Below are positions 1 to 11,615 of a stretch of 64,000 bases of DNA, piece by piece. Position numbers and translations under genes: made by a program. The notes under the pieces were generated by a model. The model saw only the letters and a program-made list of their open reading frames with translations. It was not told the DNA's origin and did no database searches. Source of the DNA: Dermanyssus gallinae (lineage: Eukaryota > Arthropoda > Arachnida > Mesostigmata > Dermanyssidae); the NCBI GenBank assembly GCA_003439945.1, contig QVRM01005227.1, positions 97,501 to 161,500 of the forward strand, written 5' to 3'. Within the stretch, counting starts at the first letter, position 1. Each line of letters opens with the position of its first letter.

Positions 1-1010
1 TCTTTTGCACAACCACCAGTGAAGATTAATGCACAAGAGTGTTTCGAAGAGCACCCGAAGAGATATTAGGAATAAAGCCCCACCCTGGAAATGCGTATGA
101 GCGGTGTACAAAGTTGCGAACTGGACATTTCCATTATTACAACGAGCCCGGTGAAGGATGTGCAAATACATCAACCGACGATGAAAATGTGACTCCTGTA
201 AAGGCTGCGATTAAGAAAAACTCAAACTTAGTACATATATCGTTAGAGAAGACTTTGAGCTTGGGAACCGTGGGTCTCTCCATAACATCCTGCACGGCTT
301 TTCTGAGTTGAGTATTTCTAAATAATTTGACGAGGGCCGGTTTATTTTTTGTTCTCAAGAGTCGTCGCAAGGGATGAGTGATAACAATAAAAACCCGGGT
401 ACATGTTTATGAACCTCTACTCAAGTCCCAGAGCTCACAGTGGTCAATCGTCGGTGCGCCTTGACTTATATATACGTGAAACGCGAACCGTCGTCTGGCA
501 CAGTAATGATCTCCATCTTATTATCCAGGAGTAGAATTATCGGCATGGTAAAACATGAAAAGTAGAACTATGGCGAGTGATTGGCATACCGCAGAATGCG
601 TACTAAAATTTTGCATTTGGCGATGATCCCCCAACACAGAAACTCTGACGTAGCCCACCGGACTAAAGAAACTGAGATCTCTTCTCGCCACGGCTGAAAT
701 TACGCTGAGGAGGCATCCAGCTTACTTACCAGACTTGGCACGGTGTAATTTATTGTTCTTTAGAGGAAGACGTTTCGATTCAGCGGAGTCGGTGCTTGAA
801 GCCATAGAGGTGAAGCTAGAAAGTATCGAAAACAGTAATTCCTGCTGCGTAATTCCGTGCTTACTACCAATTGCACGCATGTGCAATTGGTAGTAAGCAC
901 GAAGTTTCCCATAACAAACAAAACATTAAGAATGCGTTTTGGAGGTGTGCTTCGACGCATGGATGCATGAAGTGAATGTGTTTAGACTTTAATGGAATTG
1001 ACGTCAAAAT
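1..1010 (+). pseudogene. Decayed mariner-type transposase, 5' end cut by the window edge
   Basis: Fragments of one transposase appear in order on the plus strand in shifting frames. The part at 39-311 includes DENVTPVKAAIKKN, like the linker after the mariner helix-turn-helix. At about 640-690 HRNSDVAHRTKE resembles the region after the second catalytic Asp. At about 700-840 an open stretch reads HPAYLPDLARCNLLFF then RGRRFDSAESVLEAIEVKL, which matches the mariner C-terminal block HPPYSPDLAPCD...GRRF. The third catalytic Asp is read here as Asn (PDLARCN), and several stops and frameshifts interrupt the gene, so it is dead. A perfect hairpin at 856-901 breaks the C-terminal part, which seems to resume at about 930-990 (FWRCASTHGC). 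The element's ends were not found. Family assignment is from translated motifs; the subfamily is uncertain. Confidence 0.75.
856..901. repeat. Perfect hairpin, 21-bp stem and 4-nt loop
   Basis: Positions 856-876 and 881-901 are exact reverse complements around the loop GCAT (877-880). The arms carry CTACCAATTGC. The hairpin lies within the C-terminal part of the mariner relic and is not part of a normal mariner coding region, so it is probably a local palindromic duplication or a small insertion. Confidence 0.9.
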
Positions 1011-2135
1011 CTAAATAATTATTATATTTGCATAAACATTCTATTCTATGATAAGCATTTCAAAATTTTGTATTTTTTTACTGCTCAGTTTTTCTAAAGG
1101 CAAGCACTGCCGAGTGTGCAAACGTATGGTAAATGATTAATAAATCATCACAATTTATGTATATATATTGCCGACTGATGTGGGTTGTGATGGCTGCCTA
1201 ATTGACGAAGCGATAACTCCGGCTACGAGCTATCTGGCCCGACCAAAGCTATGCTCGCAAAGGTACAATATTATATATATATGCTCTCGCCAACGCTTAT
1301 ACATCGCAATGCTCCCTGTTTCCGTAGTGCATGTGAGAGAAAACAGTTTAGTTGTATGATCACCTCACAAATGATTATGTTTAACCAGTGCAAGCAGCAA
1401 ATGTAATCGGGGGATTGACATTTGTTATTTGACTGCGACATTCATAGTTGCTTAGGCATATTATTACAGACAGCTTGTAACATGCTAAGTAAATGCCGTA
1501 CGTATTTTTTGTTATATATTCGGTTATTATAATTGACCATTGTTGTCATTTCTGTTGTCATAGTAGTAGTAGAAAAGTAGTAGAATGAGTGTTCGTGTTG
1601 GCATCAAGATAAGAGGATTAGGACAAGCCGATGTCTCTTTATGTGGATTTCTTGTTAAAGTCGTAATGTACAATCTAAACTGGTCAGACAGACCAATCAT
1701 AATTTAGGAAGCAAGACTGACTTAAGAGGAATAGTAGTTGTAGTTTGTGTTCACCGCTGCAAATCGAAATCATGTAAACGAACCGCAAAAAATCACTCGC
1801 AATGGTGACTGATTTGCGCCGCAATCTTAAAAACGGATTGGGCTGTAAAAGGCACTGTCTATTCTAAACGTAGCATACATTGCCGCATTAAAAAACAAAT
1901 AAAAACAACGTTGTTTCTGTCTTGACACATTCTTTAGTCTTGTTAGGTCATGAACTAAGCGCAAGAAAACGTTCAAAATATATATATATATATATACATT
2001 TTTTTGTGACGCGAACACAATTTATACCCTGTATTGTAGTGCACAGAAATAGAATGTCAGCTTAGTTTTTCTGTTACTGCCAAACCTAACATGTCGCTGC
2101 TTGGTCAGACTGCCCACATCAACCTGTATTGATTG

Positions 2136-2180
<45 letters not shown>

Positions 2181-3115
2181 GTGTTAGCAAAGTTTGCTTG
2201 TTTTACCGTCTTCAGAAAGGGCCGTTGAATATACGAAGGTTTAGTGGCGAACAACTCAAGGATTACCACATCGGCTAACAGCCACAGTCACGCGTTAGCC
2301 GTTGTCCATGCATACAAGGTATATCTACCTCACTGGCTAATTAGCAATACAAACTACATACAACGTTCGGAGTTGAGAACAACTGTATAAATACCGGTCT
2401 AAGTTATGGGCATTTGTGTGCATGTGCACAAACCATGAGTGGGCTCACGATGTTGTAATGCGTTCACGTTTCTGGTTTTGGCCTCCAACAACAGAAAGTA
2501 TTTGTCCCCCTTCTTCAGCTTTGCACAAGGGCGTGCCAGCCGACTCATTCATCTCAGTACTTGCGTGAGTGGGTGGGTGTTGTTCAACGTTCTCTGGGTA
2601 AGAACGCTTTCGCCGTCTCTGGACGCAGTTTAGGCTGTTCCGCCTCTGTGAGTCCTATATTTCTAATAGTCCAACATTGTTGACAGAATTTACTTATCTT
2701 ACGACCCCTTAGTCAATAGGATTCATGCGAAAGTTGTTGCATAGTCGTAGCACCGAGAGAAGGGAAAAGTGTCACCGGTATTGGCGGGTGAGAAAATGCT
2801 TCCGACACCAGCAGCCACTAGAGAGCGAAAGAGAGAAAAAGTTATAAGCATTTACCACAACGACGGTCGACTCGGCTCAAACTCCAACTGGATTACATGT
2901 TCCGATCATTCCAAAAAAAAAAGAGAAACTCGCAAGCAGAGGCTTCACAGGTAGGTCTGGAAGTACCCTCCCCGTTCTTTTAGAACGAGATGACACTTTC
3001 GCCACGCAGCGTGTGGAATTTCCCATGAAAAAGGACGTTTGTGGCTAACTGAGAATAGGCGAAAGTGTACCTGTTGACCTAACAAAGTTCATTTGTGCCG
3101 TACTATCGAGAACCC
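1011..3115. other. Unassigned AT-rich DNA with short TA tracts
   Basis: No gene or recognisable element was found. The stretch contains (TA)n at about 1978-1996 and 2142-2175 and short open frames without any domain, compositional or splice support. Confidence 0.5.
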
Positions 3116-3210
3116 ATGAGAGCAAAAAGCACAAGTGAGAATCGAACGCGCCAGTCAGATGTGTGCAACAGAAAACCAATAGTGTTTTTTAATATTTATG
3201 AGATGTTTTC
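3116..3210. repeat. Interspersed repeat, copy 1 (pair with 4883-4959)
   Basis: This stretch matches 4883-4959 in the same orientation, with common blocks ATGAGAGCAAA, AGCACAAGTGA and TTAATATTTATGAGATG. Copy 1 has an extra insert of about 15 bp in the middle. It contains GTTCGATTC on the minus strand, which resembles a polymerase III B box, but no A box is evident. Confidence 0.75.
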
Positions 3211-3680
3211 CTTGTCTTAGGGTAAGCTGCGAAAATAGTTTTCAGCGATACCAGAGACTATAGTCAAAACGAGACCGCCAACAAGAACAACCACCTTGAT
3301 AAACAATCTTATCAGTCTTGACTCGTAACGTAACTAACAATCGTGTGCCTGACGTCACTAAACTGGTTTGGCATTATTCCATATTAAGACTCGTCTTCCG
3401 GCAAGAAGCATATATAGCATCACTTTAATATTAATAGTGTATAACTTGTTATTTGTATTTTGTATATTAAAATAGGCATCATATAGAAGCATCATAAAGA
3501 AAAAACATGAGCAAATAATATATTTTGACCGGTTGTAAGCAAACTTGCACAGCATATGAAGTTAGATAAAAAGAAACCTTTAACAGCACATACAAAATGA
3601 GTCAATGTGCTAACGCTGAGACTAAGCTTGCGTGCTTATAGCTGTTGATGACCGCTGCGGCTTTGTGGGCTCGACTGTTA

Positions 3681-3681
<1 letters not shown>

Positions 3682-3724
<43 letters not shown>
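3682..3724. repeat. (TA)n microsatellite
   Basis: About 21 uninterrupted TA units. Further TA tracts nearby lie at about 3890-3912 and 4560-4588. Confidence 0.95.
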
Positions 3725-3728
<4 letters not shown>

Positions 3729-4188
3729 GTGCAATAAAACGGGCTCTTTAAGTTTTCCGATATGCTCTGTCCTAACACAACAGGCAGTATTAGGCTGTAC
3801 TATACTAATATGACTAAACGCCAGCCCCCGGCAGGGTACCAGGTTCGCGCCGATCTGAGAGTTTATCCTATTAGCGCAGAGTAAGTCGTGATATATATAT
3901 ATATATATATATACATACGTACATACATATGCACGAACGACCTGTCTAGTATAAACACATACATGTATATAGTCAAGCGTGTACTAGACCATACGTCTTT
4001 ATAAAATTGTTAGCGGTCCAACCGTGTGGCAGATAGCCGATGCTCTGGCCGCACTCGGAGCTTTTCACAGATTTTCCGACCATTATTTCTAAATATTTAC
4101 ACTGAAAAGCATGATCATAAATTGGCCTTTGCCAACCTACTCAATGTGTGCCCGAGGCTTTGTTTCTCCGTGATACACTGTAAATAAA

Positions 4189-4191
<3 letters not shown>

Positions 4192-4243
<52 letters not shown>
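4192..4243. repeat. (TA)n microsatellite
   Basis: About 26 uninterrupted TA units bounded on both sides by TGCAT-type sequence, so the tract and its edges form a palindrome. Confidence 0.95.
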
Positions 4244-4246
<3 letters not shown>

Positions 4247-4542
4247 TAAATACACACATGCATATACATACGATCTTATTTACGTAAACGCATCAGAGGA
4301 AAGCCTTGACCTGGCATATCAGCATAAACTGGGGGGAGAAGGAGGGGGAGACCTTCGGTTAAGCGTGTCGTTGTCGTCGTCGTTAAATTGAGAGAATTTT
4401 AACGTAGGAGACGGAAGAGCACGCTGAGCGTTCGTTCGCTTCCGGCCTCTCCTATAATGTTTACTAATTTCAGTGGGAGCTGGAAGCACGTGGCATCGCA
4501 ACGGAACCTAGTTGGCAACGCCTTTAACTAGACTTTCTTTTA

Positions 4543-4594
<52 letters not shown>

Positions 4595-4882
4595 TATTTA
4601 TATATATATATATATGTCTCTCTTTCTCAGGATCTGTGTGTTTCGCGTTATTTAGCGCGTAGACGAGCGCGCGCAGTCTCCGTTTCTCCCTTAGCTTTGT
4701 TTTCGTTGAGGTCTTTGCTCCATGGTACACATTCTCCTCTGTACACACATAAACAATGTATCTCGAGGTTCGCTCTTTCTTCGAGCGGCAAACAGCTGAA
4801 CGGGCTGCCTGTATTAGCCTGTCTGCTGGTCTGTACTTAGCGTAACGGTCTGATTGGCGGCGACGTTCTGTGGGCGGCGGCA

Positions 4883-4959
4883 ATGAGAGCAAAGAGCACA
4901 AGTGAAAACCGAGCAACAGCAAACCAATAGTGTTCTTTAATATTTATGAGATGTTTTCT
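4883..4959. repeat. Interspersed repeat, copy 2 (pair with 3116-3210)
   Basis: Direct-orientation match to 3116-3210. The 3' half, from ACCAATAGTG to GATGTTTTC, is almost identical between the copies. Confidence 0.75.
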
Positions 4960-5498
4960 ATATCGTTGTTGTTGTTCGGCAGCGTGGCGGCTACTTAGAG
5001 TATGGTCCAAGCAGGTGAGGTATAAGCGCCCCTTCTACGCCGAGTTTAATCGTCACTTCATAATCACCATAGCCGATGTCGTGGTCGATATTGTCCTCAT
5101 CGTTCTTATTAAAAATGAAAAAAAAATATATATATATATATAGAGAGAGAGAGAGGGGAAGGAGAGGGAGAGAGAGTTTCCACGTAACGCACGTTTGCAT
5201 TTTCGTGTATGCTTCTTTAATTATTTTCTGCTCCCAGAAGACTCTAAGTTTGTTCGTGAGAAAAGAAAATTATTCAAGCGTATTTTGATGACATCTAGGT
5301 TTGAAATGATTTCCACAATGGAAATTTGAACAACACCGGGAAATTTGCTCTTGAGGCTACTTGAGAACGCAAAGCAGCAGAGAGAGAGGTCGTTTGATTG
5401 TTTCAGTCGTTTCTAACGCGGTTGACTCACGGAAGGGTCCGTTTTACAACGCTTAATGCGAGAAGATATCTTTGTTTCGGCCCAAGTTATTATTGCGA

Positions 5499-5556
<58 letters not shown>

Positions 5557-6345
5557 TCGCCGAGAGATAATACTCGCCGTTCATTCAGCTAAACGTGTCT
5601 ACAGTTTTTCACTATATTTATTTACGAATGTTTATTTGTAAATTCAGAAATATATTAATTTATATATTCCACAAAATGTTTCACTATGATTTTTTGCCTA
5701 TATGATTTGGTTTATACGTTCATGAGGAGATAACTAGGTACCTCTTATATATAGGCAAATAAAAAAACAATAATAATAGTAAAGGTCAACGGGGTTGACG
5801 CAATGCGTTGTCAGCGAGGAAACGATCTGTCCGAGGCGCTGACAAACATGACATTTGACGTACAGCGCCTATATTGTTGCGGTTGCCACTGTCTGTTACA
5901 CGTGTAATTCTCATTCCGTAGCTTGAGTATCGTATGACTGGTGTATGGCGTTTTCGTTTGTATTCGAGTGTCAGCTCATCATCTTCTTCTTCGCCTTCAT
6001 TAGCATCATGGCGCCCTTCATCATTGCGATCATCAATAATAAAATCGTTTTGGCTTTTGCTGCATGATCCTCAGTACCATTTCTTTAGAAGAATTAGTTC
6101 TCCGCTTGTCTTCACTCCGTGACCACTTATCAACATGGCAACGGCGGCAGCAGCCGCAGTATCACCAGAAACAGGAGCCGGCAGGCAAGCCACCGTGACG
6201 ATCGCTGTCCTATAGCTACGACCTTTATGTACATTTTGTATCGAGGTTAAGTGGTTAAATGCACGATGCATACCAGGCGTCGTTGTTTAAGCCACGACAG
6301 TGTGGGACTCTATATATATATATATATATATGTATTATTGTAGTA
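4960..6345. other. Unassigned DNA with simple repeats
   Basis: The stretch holds a TA tract joined to a GA-rich tract at about 5128-5175, the long TA tract at 5500-5555, and another TA tract at about 6311-6331. I see no coding or element signal in the rest. Confidence 0.5.
5500..5555. repeat. (TA)n microsatellite
   Basis: About 28 uninterrupted TA units. The flanks GCGAG and CTCGC are complementary, so the whole tract can fold back. Confidence 0.95.
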
Positions 6346-6500
6346 GCAGACACGGGCGATAGCCTTTTCTGCAAAATTACCTGAATAGTTATAATTGTTT
6401 GAATTTATGTAATAATGGAAATTTCAAGCTCAATGAAGAGTTATTGAACTTAAATAAATTTGCCGTCCGGAGAAGACGGTCCCATAAAAAAATATAATAT
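6346..6500. repeat. Short MITE-like repeat, copy 1 (pair with 9363-9530)
   Basis: This stretch matches 9363-9530 in the same orientation over about 150 bp, starting GCAGACACGGGCGATAG and including AGCTCAAT and GAACTTAAATA-type blocks. The termini are complementary in the better copy at 9.4 kb but degraded here. The size, AT-richness and inverted ends suggest a non-autonomous DNA transposon; the superfamily is unknown. Confidence 0.65.
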
Positions 6501-9093
6501 ATATATATATATATATAGATATAGCCGCAACTTGCCAGTATCATGTCTAGTCCATTCCGCTGCAACTCCTTCCAACCATTTACCCAAACTGTCAGCACAC
6601 ACCATACTCACGTCCGTCACGTTCATTCATCAATACAAATATAATCCATAAATCTATTCTCTATCCGGCCATCGATTACTCACGCGGCTCGCCCGAATAT
6701 CGAACTCGACAGTGACAACAGATTCGCCTACAAACCACTCGGAACGAACACGTTACCATGTTCGGGCATCTTCATACGCATACAATACAAAGCGCCGTTA
6801 TAAGAACGAACGTGAAACTGATGAACATAAGAGACTATGGCTGTCTCAAATATACCCCTCCTCCGCGTGGTCTTCGTGGTGGTCTCTGATGATTAGTTTC
6901 TTTCTGTTTGCGACGCCTCGAAATCACTGATAGGCCGTAGTGTCTCCTCAGCTATTGGCACGAAAATATAGTTGTTTTCAGGGTCTTCAGCGTTTTACCT
7001 TTATTTTTTTTAATTTTCTTAAATGTATTAATAGTGTTACATTCCCCAAAATCCGTGAACTAAGACAAACATTAAAAAATAATTCATTATTACAATTCGT
7101 TTTTCTGCTGTCGTTCGTTCAGATATGATCGACTCGACCAATCTGTTGATTCGATTTAATCTATGTTCGATTTATACTAAATAATTCGTATAATTGATAA
7201 CTTCATCAACGTGCTATTGATCCGTCAAAATATCCACGCATTTATACATAATCCATTAGATCATCATCGTACCTACTACTACTACTACTACTACTACTTC
7301 TATATGTTATCACTAACAGTATATCATGACCCTAATCTGCTGACACTAGCGTAGAGTTTCATTCTCTGCTTCAAGTTCTGTCCCTCCACCTGGTCCCCGT
7401 TCTCTCTCTCTCTCTCTCTCTCTTTGCCTTTTCTAATTACTCCAGGTTAGGTGCCGCATTAATTACTGCACACCTAACTGCATAACTCTAGTTAGCGATT
7501 GCAGTTTAATAACTACTGTAATTATTAGTTGCATGGCTGATTGATTCCTCTCCGGTATCCCTCTTCATAGTCGCCTCTCTATTTCGCCTCGTTGTCCTTC
7601 TCTCTCTACCGATAACTATTCGCCTTTATTCGGAAAGGTTTATGCACATCGATAACTTAGATCGCGCTGGATCGTTGCCAATATTGGAGTCACTGTCTTT
7701 TGAAGCCAGCCTCAACAGACCGTGACACCTATCGAGAGAGACATATAGAAATAGCGTGCGCTAGGAAGTCCCATAGAGATTTTTTTGGCAGGTGAGAAAG
7801 CAAAGAGTCTCTCCCTGTTTTTCTCTGTTAGGCTTCAGTACCTTCAGGTACCTCTTTGCAGCTGCAGGGGTGGATTACGATGCTGATCGTTACGTCCTGG
7901 CGGCGACGTTATTACTAACAGTGCTCGTTGCTATTAAATAACAAAGGCTACTGACCGATAACTCGGTCGGTGAACCGCTTTGAGAGACACGAGATAGCCA
8001 CAGCCGTATGAGAGACAAGGCCATCGCGTCGAGGCCAAGCGACATCGGTATGCAGCCCACACGGGCTGTGATTAGTGCTGATGGCTAATTAGCGGTGAAT
8101 TACGTGCTGCAGCATCTTGATAGCATAGGGATGCAGGTACAGAGCTGGCCACCGCGATACAACAAGAAGCCGGCTTCAGTTCAGTTTGACGCTTTCATTT
8201 CTTGTTTGTCGAAAAGAAATCGCGCGAGCCGAAATTCAATCGCCTACGTAACCACTCCTGAACTTCCAGAGACTGAGAATGAAAACCACCCCCCGGCTTA
8301 ACAAACGCTGTCGGGGTTCGCATTGGGGGCTTGTTTTTGGATAACTAGTGGCTAGTTGATACATACAGCATTGCTTGGGGGTTTGTGCGATTCTTCTGAT
8401 AACTGTGTCATGAGAGCTCTGATCAAAGTGATAAAAATTGCCGCTGGGCTTTTCATTAATCAACCCGGGACTGCAATAGCGGCAGCAGTTTCGATGTATT
8501 TGTGAGGCTACACAATGGCCTTTATTTGTTTGTAACCCCGATCGGTTACGATTAAGATGAGTTAGCCGACAAACCGTTGCACCGAATGTGTCGTTTTCTT
8601 TGTTCGCACAAACATTTGAGAGCTATTCGCCTATGAGCTATCCGAGTTACTCTCTTTACGCTGCTGCTGCTGCCTTGTGTGGTCGAACATTGTGTATGCT
8701 ATGCTTGACTCCGTTATCTCTTCGTTCGGTGGTCAGGAATCTGGTCGCGTTCTGATCAAATAGCGCAATTCGCTTATCTGTTTCGTCTCTGCTGCTGCCG
8801 CTGCTGCTGCTGATTCTTCTTACGACAGTGCTAATACGGTCGTTCACAAAATAAAAATCACATCATCAGATGAACGCGAAGAAGTGAAAGATTTATAACG
8901 CCTCTGTTGAAACATTGTTGCGCTTTGACTAATATATATATATATATATGAAAATACTGGCACGTATACCGTGGTGCATTTGAATAAATTCGACTTTTAG
9001 ACAATATTGCATTAAAATGGGCATGCTCCGCACTCGGGATCACCGGTTATTTTTTTGTCATCATTCATCAAGTCATCTTTCATTGCATCCTTC

Positions 9094-9130
<37 letters not shown>

Positions 9131-9360
9131 GGACTGTCTTTTTCTTCTTGTGTTTTGCCAATTCCATAATCCCTCATTGAGCGTAAAATTTTAGTAATTA
9201 CACATTTTAACAATGGAAACAATTAAAAGGTGTATATATATATATACATATATATATATGAGTATTGGGATGAGTCTTTCAGCACACTTAAAACATAAAT
9301 AAAAAAAAATCTACTATCACCGTTCTGTAATATGAAGAATGTTGACGCACTCATAAGAGC
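6501..9360. other. Unassigned DNA with simple repeats
   Basis: This holds a (CTA)n tract at about 7274-7298, a (CT)n tract at about 7401-7424, CTG clusters at about 8660-8815 and TA tracts near 8933-8948, 9097-9125 and 9232-9258. No supported gene was seen. The 7.6-8.6 kb part is less AT-biased and could hold regulatory or untranslated sequence, but nothing specific can be claimed. Confidence 0.45.
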
Positions 9361-9362
9361 GG

Positions 9363-9530
9363 GCAGACACGGGCGATAGTCTTTTCTGTAAAATGCTCTG
9401 AAGAGTTATATTTAATGCAATTTGTGTAATTGTTGAAATATTAAGCTCAATAAAGAATTACTAAACTTAAATACATTTGCCGTTCAGAAAAGACTAAAAA
9501 CCGGTCTAAAAAATAAAATAAAAAATATAT
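9363..9530. repeat. Short MITE-like repeat, copy 2, with inverted ends
   Basis: Second copy of the repeat at 6346-6500. Near its ends AGTCTTTTCTG (left) and CAGAAAAGACT (right) are exact complements, giving an 11-bp terminal inverted core inside longer imperfect similarity. It is followed directly by a copy of family F starting at about 9536, so two repeat families lie end to end here. Confidence 0.7.
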
Positions 9531-9535
9531 ATATA

Positions 9536-9925
9536 GCCTTCCATAACCGGATGTACCTATTTTAAGAACTGGTAGAGTTCGGTAAGGAAATAACGTTTCC
9601 AATAGAAGGAGGGGGCGGAAACGTCTTGTTTAGGAGTGAGGATGGAATTTATATAAGTAGCTATTCTGTCTTTTTCTGCTACATGCTTATGCAAAATCTA
9701 TGTTTGCGGGAGAGCCGTTGTCGATGTCTGAAGGAATCGATCGGACGGTAGAAAATTCTACATAATCTGAGCACGCCAGCGAAAGGGATTAAGGAAAGTC
9801 ATAAAAAACGTCAATATGTTATTATGTCATACGTTGAAACTTTTATGTGCAGAACCGTAAAATTTTAAAGCCATTACGACCAACAATGTACGCCAAAAAG
9901 TCTATCTGCATGCTCTCACTCGCGA
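9536..9925 (+). mobile_element. Family F dispersed element, copy at 9.5 kb
   Basis: Related to the arms of the foldback element at 35.4-36.5 kb. Common blocks are a TGTACCTATTT-like start, GGTAGAGTTCGGT, the core GGGCGGAAACGTCTTG followed by TTTAGGAGTGAGGATG, GCAAAATCTATGTTTGCGG, GATTAAGGAAAGTCATAAAAA, and CATTACGACCAACAATG near the end. The core frame from 9611 reads GGGNVLFRSEDGIYISSYS. An abutting TA tract ends at about 9535. No transposase is visible, so it is probably a non-autonomous or decayed copy; class by inference only. Confidence 0.65.
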
Positions 9926-11615
9926 CCTTTAGTGGCCAACGTTAACATCTGTTGCCCTTGAGTGGACAAACAAAGGCGAAAAACATCACAGTCAGATCCT
10001 TCTCCGCTTCTCAGCGAGCCAGAACTTCATTCCTACTAGATTACAAGCAAACCTGCCCTCGTCCAGCCTAAGAGACGTGGCCAATAAGCGAGCATTTCTA
10101 TAGGCAAGGTGATCCACCTTTTGCGCTTCGTCCAGCCACGTATCTATCTATTTATGTATCGCCGATTCTCTTTGGGGATAAACTATTCGTGTTCAAAAAA
10201 ATATATTGGCTCAATCCGCCCGATCACATGTGCGTCTGCTCTGCGATGAATCGCGTTCAAAGTGAGCATACAAAACCACACTGCGGCCGCTAACGCACAC
10301 GGATTCTTTCTCACCACTCAGATTACGTTAGTATTACACCTAACATGCAGGTACACTTATATTACAATACTCCGTTCCACTTACTCAGGCTAGACCACAT
10401 TTTAAATTCAAAGAATAGCATTCACTAGGGCGCCTCTTGGAGCCAGCCAACGACCTGACACTGGACACCCTAACCATCTTGCTAAACTTTCAGCTGGTGC
10501 CTATGACCTGTCACCAACGGGGGCCTTGGTCGGTCAGATATGCACCGGCATATCCGACAACACACCATATCCGACAGTTTAGGTGAGCTCCTGGATTCGA
10601 TTGGGCAGGCGGTACTCGTTTCCACGCGCGACCAACTCACGAACCGGCTTGCATCAGTCATCGAAACCTCCTCCTTCCATTGAGGACCTCCCTTCTCAGA
10701 GTACAGTGGCCATCCTTGTTTGTTAATCAGGTGCCTGCTTCATGAGGCCTGAGAGCGATTACACTAGGGCTAGAAAGCCCACCATGCTCTCTCATGCATT
10801 GTCCGTGAAAGCCGCCGTTCAATACATGCAGCCAGTAACGGTATATTAGCAAAGGCATTAAACACGGCAGGAAACTCAAGCGCTCCAGAGTCAATCGTTG
10901 GGGATAGCGGGCTACCCAAATGCTGTAGAGCAAACCGTCTCACGCGGGAGCGATAGTACGAGACCGGCATGATTTTTACACCTTTTGAACGTGGCCGACT
11001 TGTTTGGAAGGTTAAATGCGAATATATTCGCCGGGACATAATTGTTACATTTCCTTATGCAACAATTAATATGTATAGTATATAAAGTCGCTTTTTATGT
11101 CAATACCTATGTGGTACCATTGCCTTCTGTATGATTAGTGGTTAACAAGAAGGCAGTGGTTGAGACGCGGAGGAGAACCGCGCGGCCTTGAGAAGCACAC
11201 TCAGAACGGCCTGTTGAGTCGAAAGATAGAAGGGCAAAGCTTGTTTCGGCTGCTTGAATTACGGTAACTGCCTTGAAGGCGGCGCATGTTTGAAAAAACT
11301 AAAAGAACGAATTGGCTTATCCATGCCAGAAAATGCAGTCAGCCAAAAAGTCTACTTTGTGTCGGTGTTATGCAAAGGATATCAAGCATCGTGGACGGAC
11401 ACGCTGTATCTACCAGTGAACTGTTCTAAGATAAGCTACTTTCGCTGTGTAGTAAACAGCGTGCAGGCTGTATCCACTCTCCAAACTGGAGTCAAGGTCT
11501 GGTCTTATTTATGTCTGGGTTAATACCACACATAAAGCAAATAAGGTCGGTCGCAAAATGCGATGATCTCGGTTGATTGTTTACGGTGTCACACACAAAA
11601 GCATCACACGAATAA
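9926..11615. other. Unassigned DNA with higher GC at 10.4-11.0 kb
   Basis: No recognisable protein family. The 10435-11040 stretch is less AT-rich and holds a small imperfect palindrome at about 10538-10563 (GTCAGATATGC against GCATATCCGAC). An 89-codon open frame on plus at 11254-11523 and overlapping minus frames at 10727-11039 have no domain I recognise and may be chance. Confidence 0.4.

Noticed and set aside
3125..3160. B-box-like GTTCGATTC on the minus strand
   Set aside because: No A box and the second copy of the repeat lacks the box.
4188..4391. Open frames rich in Ile-Tyr repeats (here and at many other positions)
   Set aside because: They are translations of (TA)n microsatellites, which have no stop in two frames.
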